DNA from: Crossaster papposus
Taxonomy: Eukaryota > Echinodermata > Asteroidea > Velatida > Solasteridae
Reading direction: 5' to 3'
Length of the DNA stretch: 64,000 bases
Assembly: GCA_037893245.1 (NCBI GenBank)
Contig: JBAIAA010000524.1
Coordinates: 992,001 to 1,056,000 of the forward strand
Part shown: one piece after another, positions 50,801 through 64,000 of the stretch
How positions within the stretch are numbered: the first letter of the stretch is position 1
How the letters are laid out: every line of letters begins with the position of its first letter
Notes under the pieces: generated by a model
The model's database searches: none
What the model saw: the letters and a program-made list of their open reading frames with translations, nothing else
What the model was told of the DNA's origin: nothing
Made by a program: the position numbers and the translations under genes

Positions 50801-51847
50801 TCCAGACCATGAGACCACTTTAAAACTTTATAACACATATTTAGGCTGCTTATGCTGAACACCAAAATGCAGTGAACTGCAAGTTTTGCTGGAACTGTAA
50901 AGGAAGCAAGATATAAGGCAGAGGAAACTCCCCCCCCCCCCCCCCCCCCCCCTTTCCCCCACTGACCCGTATCTCAACAACTAACAAGCCAAATTACCCA
51001 AACAAGTTCTGGGGGATTCTCATATAGGAAAATCAAACACCAAATATTATTTCAATCTGAGGGTCGGGTCCAAAAGTGTGTGAATTGACATGACACGGAA
51101 TTACCCTTTATATTGTGGTAAAACTGAAACCTCAGCAAAACAGTATCGGATATCTAGATGTGAAATTATTTTTGAGTGCTTACCCTTGGTATTTTTGCCA
51201 TTTCCATCTGACAGAATAATCCACGGAATAACGGTGTTATCAATGATCTCGTAGATGACCCCTGTGCGATCGTCTACCGAATACAGCTTGCCGTTAAACG
51301 TCACCAGCTCCGAAAGCTCCATTCCCCTTCCCCCACTGGAAAGCTGCGACGTCAAGGCAAATGGCTCTTTGTCGAGTTGTATGCTAACTTGGTCGTGTAA
51401 CGAGTTTATGTTCAAATAACCTTTCAGATAATAACCCACCCATGTGTTCTTTTTAGTGGACGATTTTGAATCGGTGTCTAAATCGGAAATCAAACCGATT
51501 CGATATCGTTCTCCAATTAATGTCCGCTCTGGAGCCGTAATCGGATAGGTTTTATTGTATTGATCACTTTTTATAGCCGAAATAAAATAGTTTTTTCCCA
51601 TGCTACTGTAGTTTGTGCTATAGTTTGCACTGCTCAAGTTCGGACTGGAAAAATGATAGAATATGATAATAAGTACAGCGAACATGACTACCGCAAGAAA
51701 CACAATTCGGGTCCTACTATTATTAATCCGCAGTGCACTGATTCCGCCTTTGGCCACACCGAAACTCAACAGAGAACCCGACGAACGACTACCGACACTG
51801 CCTTCCGCTGCCAACGATTTCCACTCGTTTGGCTTCGTCATACTCAT
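47869..51847 (-). CDS. CANT1: Soluble calcium-activated nucleotidase 1 (apyrase), 3 exons, complete
   Basis: CANT1 hydrolyses nucleoside diphosphates (UDP/GDP preferred) with Ca2+ in the ER/Golgi and supports proteoglycan synthesis. Exons are 51847-51184, 48811-48608 and 48239-47869 (stop TGA at 47871-47869). All borders are AG/GT and the phase is 1 at both joins, giving 412 residues against 401 in human. A type II signal anchor lies at ~48-66. Sequons follow it at N70, N75, N79 and N98. Conserved blocks are [23 protein letters not shown] (174-182), [45 protein letters not shown] and the C-terminal KYEGIEFI. The reading frame is open upstream with further ATGs at 52099 and 52042. I prefer 51847 because it gives the family length and a single membrane anchor. 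It is tail-to-tail with NDUFA6. Confidence 0.93.
49497..49652 (+). mobile_element. 'AGGTGG' family 3' part in CANT1 intron 1
   Basis: Contains AAATTCAATTTTTCGGAACA, AGGATATC, TGCTGGATGCC and the end GGTGTATTCTACC followed by TTTAA, matching the other copies. Confidence 0.6.
50575..50820 (-). repeat. tRNA-related SINE-like repeat, family B
   Basis: Minus-strand copy: GGACTCAAACCC (inverted B-box), GTGCCTTGCTCGAGGACACA, GGTGGAGAGAAGCAATGAGT and CAATCACAATAACCATCTCT. In CANT1 intron 1. Confidence 0.7.
50930..50952. repeat. 23-base C-run in CANT1 intron 1
   Basis: C homopolymer about 230 bp downstream (transcript sense) of CANT1 exon 1. Shorter C-runs are at 4705-4720 and 58683-58700. Confidence 0.85.
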
Positions 51848-52944
51848 GATATTTGTCCTGCTTTTACTTCGGTCTTGAACACCTTCCCCGGGTGCCTGCA
51901 ACTTCTTGGCAGGTTTAACAATCCCTAAATCACTGTTTTTTCTAAGTTTTTTTTGCTGGTGGTGGTTTTTGCCGGCATTTTTGTGTACAACATACACAGC
52001 CAAGCAGACGAACAGCCACGTCAAGTTGTTGAAGGCAGTCATGCGAAGCACCCGACGACACCAACGATATCCACTTAGTAAAACGTGCAATGGATGCATG
52101 GTGCCAGACTTGAAAACCAATAATCGCTTCTGATCGATATGTCTACTGCATTTATATATCACTGGTCCGTACTGCCACGACAAACATACGATAATGACAC
52201 GCTCTAATAGGAACAATTTCTATAAATAATTTCTTACTGTGATCGATGCCATCATTTTTTGGTTCAAAGTCTACGATAAAGAACGAGCCGGCCATGAGGC
52301 CGCTAAAACATTTTGATGGTCGGACCAATGATAATAAAAACCCGGCATCACTATAGATGTTTGAAGATAAAACCCACAAACTGCATGCAGCAAGTTACTA
52401 GAAACTTTCCTCGTCCATCACGTGTAACTCATAGTATTTCTCAACAAATGCACAGACCAAAATTACAAAGAATACATAAAATAAAAGCTTTAGATACAAA
52501 ACATAACCAAGACAAAGACAAAATACTGTTCAGCTCCTGAAGGATTACCCAAAAAACCATTGTTCCTGTCGAGGGGTTCTCCAAGATGAATGGGATACAA
52601 GAAACAATTATATAACAAGATCGTAATTATAATTATTAAAACTTTTAATAAAAGAAAAGTGAAATTAAATTAAATAATACGTTAAAAAAAGTTCAGATCA
52701 AGTATAGGTAAATTATAATAAGTTAAAAAATATATATACATATATTATATATATGTATATACATGCCTAAAATATTTTTTGTAATAAATAAAATAAAAAA
52801 GTAATAAAAATAGGTAGTATATATGTAACCAGGCGCGGATCCAGGGGTGGGCCGCGGGGGCACGTGCCCCTCGGGTAAAATGAGTTTAAAAAAAAAAATG
52901 GGGGGTGGGGGAAAAGAGGGGAGTTGGATGGAGAAAAGGACAGA
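51848..52944. other. CANT1 upstream region
   Basis: Upstream of CANT1 (minus strand). The CANT1 frame stays open to 52216, so part may be coding if 52099 or 52042 is the true start; otherwise it is 5' UTR and promoter. A palindromic TATATATACATATA tract lies near 52727-52763. Confidence 0.5.
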
Positions 52945-55900
52945 AAATCTTATGAACCTAAATGTGTACGAAAAATGTCGATGAATTTATGGACCTAAAT
53001 GTATACGGAAATTTGTGTATATAGGCAACTTTTAATGAATCTGGTAGTGTGTAGATATCAGACGCAGTTTATTAGATTAGGCTAACGATATGCGGTACTC
53101 TGATGGATAATGTACTAGCCCCCTTGTCCAAAGGTTGTGGGTTCGAATCCTCCGTGTTTGTTTTTATTTTTTTTTGTATTTTTTGTTATTTTCTTTTTCT
53201 ACTTTGTGGTTTTGTTGTGGAATTTCGTGTTTATACGGCAGCTTTTCATGACTCTGGTATAGTGTAGATATCAGACGGAGTTCAGAAGTTAACGATATGC
53301 GGTACTCTGATGGATAATGTTCCAGCCTCCTTGTCCGATGGTTGTGGGTTCGAATCCTTCGTATTTTATTTATATTTGTTTTGTATTTTTTGTTATTTTC
53401 TTTTTCTACTTTGTGGTTTTGTTGGATTTTGTACGAAGGGACAATAAAGCCCAATAAACTGACGCGGAAGTAAATGTGGATGAATTTATGGATCTAAATG
53501 TGTATATAGAATTTTGTGTATAATTGTTCTTGTTGCATATAGGGTGTGCATTATTAATTGTGGTTGTACTGTACAATAACTTCGGCAGCTTGTAATGAAT
53601 CTGGTAGTGAGTAGATATCAGACGGAGTTCATTGGATTAAGTTAACGATATGAGGTACTCTGATGGATAATGTACCAGCCTCCTTTTCTAAGGGTTGTGG
53701 GTTCGAATCTTCCGTACGTTTTTTTCTTTACTTTTTTGTTATTTTCTTTTTCTACTTCGTGGTTTTGGTGGATTTTGTACGAAGGGAAAATAAAGCCCAA
53801 TAAACTGACGCGGAAGTAAATGTGGATGAATTTATGGACCTAAATGTGTATCGAATTGTGTGTATATACGGCAGCTTTTTATGACTCTGGTATAGTGTGT
53901 AGATATCAGACGAAGTTCATTGCATTAGGTTAACGATATGCGGTACTCTGATGGATAATGTACCAGCCTCCTTGTCCAAAGGTTGTGGGTTCGAATCCTC
54001 CTTTTTTTTGGTATTTTTTGTTATTTATTTTTTTTACTTTTTTTTACTTTTCTTTTTCTACTTTGTGGTTTTGGTGGATTTTGTACGAAGGGAAAATAAA
54101 GCCCAATAAACTGACGCGGAAGTAAATGTGGATGAATTTATGGACCTAAATGTGTATGGAGTTTTGTGTTCGGTTGTATATTGTTGAATACAGTGTGCAT
54201 TACTGTAAAATTGTTGTAAATTGTTGTACAATTGGCAGCTTTTAATGAATCTGGTAGTGAGTAGATATCAGACGGAGTTTATTGGAGTAAGTTAACGATA
54301 TGTTGTACTCTGATGGATCATGTACCAGTCTCCTGGTTCGAAGGATGTCGGTTCGAATTCCTTCTTCTTATTTTTTTTTTTTTTTTTTTTTACTTCTTTT
54401 TTTCTTTCCCTTTTTATACTTTGTGGTTTTGGTGGATTTTGTACGAAGGAAAAACAAAGCCCATTAAACTGACGCGGAAGTAAACGTGGATGAATTTATG
54501 GACCAAATGTGTATGGAGTTTTGTGTATATACGGCAGCTTTTCATGACTCTGGTAGTGTGTAGATATCAGACGAAGTTCATTGGATTAGGTTAACGATAT
54601 GCGGTACTCTGATGGATAATGTACCAGCCTCCTTGTTTAAAGGTTGTGGGTTCGAATCCTCCTTTCTTTCTTTTTTCTTTATTTTCTTTTTATTTTCTTT
54701 TTCTACTTTGTGGTTTTGCTGGATTTTGTACGTGAGGGAAAATAAAGCCCAATAAAGTGACGCGGAAGTAAATGTGGATGAATTTATGGACCTAAATGTG
54801 TATGGAGTTTTGTGTTCGGTTGTATATTGTTGCATACGGTGTGCATTACTGTAAAATTGTTGTAAATTGTTGTACAATTGGCAGCTTTTAATGAATCTGG
54901 TAGTGAGTAGATATCAGACGGAGTTTATTGGATTAAGTTAACGATATGCGGTACTCTGATGGATCATGTACCAGTCTCCTGGTTCGAAGGATGTGGGTTC
55001 AAATTCCTTCTTCTTCTTTTTTTTTTTTTTTTTTTTACTTTTTTTTTTCTTTCCCTTTTTATACTTTGTGGTTTTGGTGGATTTTGTACGAAGGAAAAAC
55101 AAAGCCCATTAAACTGACGCGGAAGTAAACGTGGATGAATTTATGGACCAAATGTGTATGGAGTTTTGTGTATATACGGCAGCTTTTCATGACTCTGGCA
55201 GTGTGTAGATATCAGACGAAGTTCATTGGATTAGGTTAACGATATGCGGTACTCTGATGGATAATATACCAGCCTCCTTGTTTAAAGGTTGTGGGTTCGA
55301 ATCCTCCTTTCTTTCTTTTTTTTTATTTTCTTTTTTCTACTTTGTGGTTTTGGTGGATTTTGTACGAAGGGAAAATAAAGCCCAATAAACTGACGCGGAT
55401 ATAAAATGTGGATGAATTTATGGACCTAAATGTGTATCGAATTGTGTGTGTATACGGCAGCTTTTCATGACTCTGGTAGCGGGGTAGATATCAGACGAAG
55501 TTCATTGGATTATGTTAACCATATGCGGTACTCTGATGGATAATGTACCTGCCTCCTTGTCCAAAGGTTGTGGGTTCGAATCCTCCTTCTTTTTCTTTTT
55601 TTAAAACTTTTTTTTAATTTTCTTTTTCTACTTTGTGGTTTTGGTGGATTTTGTATACGAAGGGAAAATAAAGCCCAATAAACTGACGCGGAAGTAAATG
55701 TGGATGAATTTATGGACCTAAAATTTGTATGGAGTTTTGTGTTCGGTTGTATATTGTTGCATACGGTGTGCATTACTGTACAATTGTTGTAAATTGTTGT
55801 ACAATTGGCAGCTTTTAATGAATCTAATAGTGAGTATATATCAGACGGAGTTCATTGGATTAAGTTAACGATATGCGGTACTCTGATGGATAATGTACCA

Positions 55901-56362
55901 GCCTCCTTGTCCAAAGGTTGTGGGTTCGAATCCTTCGGGGGTTTTTTCTTTACTTTTTTGTTATTTTCTTTTTCTACTTTGTGGTTTTAGTGAATTTTGT
56001 ACGAAGGGAAAATAAAGCCCAATAAACTGACGCGGAAGTTAATGTGGATGAATTTATGGACCAAATGAATATGACATTTTGTGTATATACGGCAGCTTTT
56101 CATGACTCTGGTAGTGTGTAGATATCAGACGGAGTTCATTGGATTAAGTTAACGATATGTGGTACTCTGATGGATAATGTACCAGCCTCCATATCCAATG
56201 GTTGTGGGTTCGAATCCTCAGTATTTTTGTTTTTGTATTTGTTTTGTATTTTTTGTTATTTTCTTTTTCTATATGTGGTTTTGGTGGATTTTGTACGAAG
56301 GGAAAATAAAGCCCAATAAACTGACGCTGAAGTAAATGTGGATGAATTTATGGATTTAAATG
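52945..56362 (+). repeat. Tandem array of tRNA-like repeat units, block 1 (11 copies)
   Basis: Eleven direct copies. Each unit contains, in order, a segment with GATATCAGACG, a tRNA-like block of ~60 nt beginning GCGGTACTCTGATGG and ending in the B-box GGTTCGAATCC, a T-rich run of 10-60 nt, then GTACGAAGGGAAAATAAAGC and GACGCGGAAGTAAATGTGG. B-box starts: 53140, 53347, 53700, 53988, 54340, 54649, 54996, 55294, 55573, 55923 and 56207. Long (~350) and short (~280-310) spacings tend to alternate because some units carry an extra ATTGTTGTAAATTGTTGTAC stretch. Small Lys-rich reading frames on the opposite strand are by-products of the T-rich tracts. It may be a tRNA-derived satellite or a Pol III small-RNA gene cluster. 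Confidence 0.9.
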
Positions 56363-56819
56363 TCAGCACCCTCCATTGTTATCTTCTAAACTGCATGCAC
56401 TAACTTCCTTCGCATTTGATGCAAATGTTACTCTGTTTCTCCAAACAACATTTGCTCCAATAAAAGTCTGGGGCCTCGTTTTCCGCCTTAAAACCAAAAT
56501 GGTGAATGGGGTTTATTTTGCGAGTATCGAGTGCCTCTTCCGTTCCAGACCGAACTCGCCCAACTCCAACAAATTGCATTAAACCGGTCCGGCCACCACC
56601 GGCCCGAGTGACACTCGTGGCCCGCCATCCGTTTGCTGTCAAAATATTTACCGAAAGAATTATCGGCGGAAATGTTTTACTCAAAATTTTCCTCAAATGG
56701 CACACGACCGCAGTATCTGAATGGCAGTATCAAAAACTATATACATGTAGTTGAAATTGTTTATCACTATAAAATGAGCGAGTCGTAAGTTTCAAAGCTT
56801 TAACTTCACTTTACAACCA

Positions 56820-56945
56820 TTAACAACCATGCACACCCTATGTACAACCAGTTACAACCGTGCACACCCTATGCACACACAAAAAACTCCATACAAAAAA
56901 CTCCATAAACATTTCAGGGCCGACCATAATTTATACAGATTGACT
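56820..56945 (-). repeat. Inverted fragment of the array unit tail
   Basis: On the opposite strand this stretch reproduces the unit's 3' half (around AAATGTGTATGGAGTTTTGTG and the following GGTTGTA...GTGTGCAT part). It is therefore an inverted piece of the array just past block 1, within the interrupting segment. Confidence 0.6.
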
Positions 56946-57610
56946 TGCAAGTCAAGTTCTAGGGCTTTATGTTTCCTTTAAAATAAATAGGAAGTAAAAA
57001 AATTAAATAGCGAAAAAGTGAAAAATAAAAACAAAAGTTGAGTAACCAAATCAAATTAAAAGTTATTTATTGTTAATACTATAATAGCCAGATTCAAATT
57101 TGTGGACAATAAGTAGCATAAATGATCATTTCTGCCTTAAAAAACGTAAGTATGCTTCCCTATGGCGATATTAAATATCAGACATTTAGTATTTGGTCCA
57201 ATTTGATTATAATTTATGCCAAAGATTTTGACCGACGTGGGAAAAAAATTATTTGTAAAGCGCCCTCTTCTGGCGCTTCACGTTACCAAATCATGAGCAC
57301 CTTATCGACAGGGCGCCCTCTCAAATCAAAATTCTCTATTGAACCAAATAACAAATAACACATTCAAGAGAGGGCGCTATAATAACAATTGGAAAATTGA
57401 CGGCCGTTCTCCAAACCCCAGCTTAGGCCGATGTGGCTCCGTCATACAGTTGTTAAACTGCGTAAATAAAGTCGCTGTAGAAACAAATCTAGAGCTTAGA
57501 AAACAGCACACGTATGATTCCCGCCTCGACATCAGCTAGTCATTGATGCCCACGTGGAAATTCTACTTCCTGCGATTCCGCAACCATACTAATTTCTAGT
57601 GCGAGCCTTA

Positions 57611-57780
57611 GGCCGAGTTCGGGCGGTCTGTTCTTGACACGCGAACTCTGTTCTCGCGCTCGAACGGCGGGAACGCGACCCGTGAACATTGCACTCGGAA
57701 CAAGAACACACACCACCTATCCACCAGGGTTTTGCAAGAACAAGTTACGCGTGTCAAGAATAAACCGCCCGAACTCGGCC
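57611..57780. mobile_element. Short inverted-repeat element (MITE-like), GGCCGAGTTCGGGCGG termini
   Basis: The ends are 16-bp inverted repeats, GGCCGAGTTCGGGCGG and CCGCCCGAACTCGGCC, perfect by eye, enclosing 138 bp of CpG-rich, partly palindromic sequence without coding capacity. Confidence 0.75.
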
Positions 57781-57879
57781 ATTAAATCACCAAACACGTC
57801 GACGAAGGAAACTTGAATTTAAATTGTTATCCGCTCACCAATGATTAAACAAGGCTGAACTAATTAAAAAAGTAAAATG

Positions 57880-58665
57880 GTTGTACTGTACAATAAATTC
57901 GGCAACTTGTAATGAATCTGGTAGTGTGTAGATATCAGACGGAGTTCATTGGATTAAGTTAACTGTATGCGGTACTCTGATGGATAATGTACCCGCCTCC
58001 ATGTCCATTGGTTGTGGGTTCGATTCCTCGGTATTTTTGTTTTGTATTAGTTTTTGTATTTTTTGTTATTTCCTTTTTTTACTTTATGGTTTTGTTGGAT
58101 TTTGTACGAAGGAAGAAAATGTGGATGAATTTATGGACCTAAATGTGTACGGAAATTTGTGTATATACTTCGCTTTTTCACGATTCTGGTAGTGTGTAGA
58201 TATTAGACGGAGTTTATTGGATTAAGCTAACGATATGCGGTACTCTGATGGATAATGTACTAGCCTCCTTGTCCAAAGGTTGTGGGTTCGAATCCTCCGT
58301 ATTGTTTGTATTTTTTGTTATTTTCTTTTTCTACTTTGTGGTTTTATTGTGGAATTTTGTGTTTATACGGCAGCTTTTCATGACTCTGGTAGTGTGCAGA
58401 TATCAGACGGAGTTCATTCGTTAAAGTTAACGATATGCGGTACTCTGATGGATAATGTTCCAGCCTCCTTGTCCGATGGTTGTGGGTTCGAATCATCCGT
58501 ATTTTTTGTATTTTTTTTTGTATTTTTTGTTATTTTCTTTTTCTACTTTGTGGTTTTGTTGGATTTTGTACGAAGGGAAAATAAAGCCCAATAAACTGAC
58601 GCGGAAGTAAATGTGGATAGGGTGTGCATAATTGTACAATAAATTAGTGTTATTGTTTGACCAAC
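57880..58665 (+). repeat. Tandem array of tRNA-like repeat units, block 2 (3 copies)
   Basis: The same unit as the 52.9-56.4 kb array, in the same orientation, with B-boxes at 58017 (GGTTCGATTCC, one change), 58285 and 58485, each followed by a T-rich run. It is separated from block 1 by about 1.5 kb of unrelated sequence. The last copy ends in the shared GACGCGGAAGTAAATGTGG tail before an 18-base C-run. Confidence 0.88.
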
Positions 58666-59197
58666 TAACTACATCGACACCACCCCCCCCCCCCCCCCCC
58701 TTCCTTCCACCCCGCTCTCCCACGCCCCCTTCATTCCACCCCGCTCTCGCGCCCCCTTCCCCAATTTGACAAACAACGTTAATTATATACAAAAAAGGTG
58801 TTCAGTTTGTTCCTAAGACAATTCCCATCTGACCACTTCATCTTTCAACAAAAATTCTGCGATGGTGCCATCACTTTAATCCGAGCCATAAAAAAGGGAA
58901 ACTTTTGCCCGCTTTCACATTTATTTGCAGACTGCTTTCTGTCTCTTGCGCCCTCTTGTGTTGTAACAGTGACAAAGATCGCGTTGCGCTAGCTATAGCA
59001 CGCGCTGGTACTTGTTCGATTTTTACTTTCTTGTTATGTTGTACTCTCAGCCGGGCACCAGCGTCATATTTCAACGCATCTAAACCGCGCCGGCGCGTGG
59101 TCTGTCTTTTCACCGAGAAGGTTGTTGGCTTTTTCTCCGAGAAAAAGATAATCTTTTATTTATTTGTTAAACAGTATAACTCGTTAGTCAGTCCAGA
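58666..59197. other. U2AF2 upstream region
   Basis: Between the tRNA-like array and the U2AF2 start codon: an 18-base C-run (58683-58700), a C-rich stretch and no recognised promoter motif. It should hold the U2AF2 promoter and 5' UTR. Open frames here resemble no known protein. Confidence 0.5.

Positions 59198-64000
<4,803 letters not shown>

Larger units (their letters stand above)
56363..57879. other. Segment interrupting the tRNA-like array
   Basis: About 1.5 kb without a recognised gene. It holds the inverted unit fragment, an inverted-repeat element at 57611-57780, and two GCGCCCTCT / AGAGGGCGC inverted motifs around 57260-57380. Open frames here have no recognisable protein signal. 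Confidence 0.6.

Noticed and set aside
53164..58792. Lys-rich minus-strand frames recurring through the tRNA-like array
   Set aside because: They are translations of the T-rich tracts and the B-box region, repeat with the unit and drift in frame. They are not a protein family.

Overview
This is eukaryotic nuclear DNA: AT-rich, gene-sparse, and full of introns, short inverted-repeat transposons and tRNA-derived repeats. The five recognisable genes are metazoan. Their proteins follow the vertebrate versions closely, but the intergenic repeats do not look like vertebrate ones. I infer a marine invertebrate deuterostome, most likely an echinoderm. That assignment is inference, not proof.

Layout. 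Bases 1-22 kb hold no gene I can support, only repeats. At 22.05-22.33 kb (- strand) lies the first coding exon of a RASD/Dexras-type Ras GTPase; its downstream exon is not visible in the remaining 22 kb. At 27.58-38.04 kb (- strand) is a complete 17-exon MAD1L1 (spindle checkpoint), rebuilt as 719 residues with every splice phase closing. Divergent from it, at 38.96-43.19 kb (+), is a complete 3-exon NDUFA6 (complex I accessory LYR protein, 125 residues). At 47.87-51.85 kb (-) is a complete 3-exon CANT1 (calcium-activated nucleotidase, 412 residues). At 59.20 kb (+) U2AF2 (the large U2AF splicing subunit) starts; seven exons (263 residues) are inside and the rest lies beyond the right edge.

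Between the divergent CANT1 and U2AF2 genes, 52.9-58.6 kb, lies the most unusual feature: a direct tandem array of at least 14 units, each with a tRNA-like block (11/11 Pol III B-box in most copies) followed by a T-run. Long (~350 bp) and short (~280-310 bp) units tend to alternate, and a ~1.5 kb segment interrupts the array. It could be a tRNA-derived satellite or a cluster of Pol III-transcribed small RNA genes.

The rest is mobile-element debris: several families of small inverted-repeat elements (TA- or TTAA-flanked), one nested insertion, tRNA-derived SINE-like repeats, minisatellites (20, 20, 22 and 11 bp units) and long C/G homopolymers. The genes serve unrelated housekeeping roles (mitotic checkpoint, respiration, nucleotide hydrolysis, splicing, signalling); nothing suggests they form a pathway. 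Exon coordinates were read by eye from splice signals, reading phase and remembered family similarity; no alignment was run.
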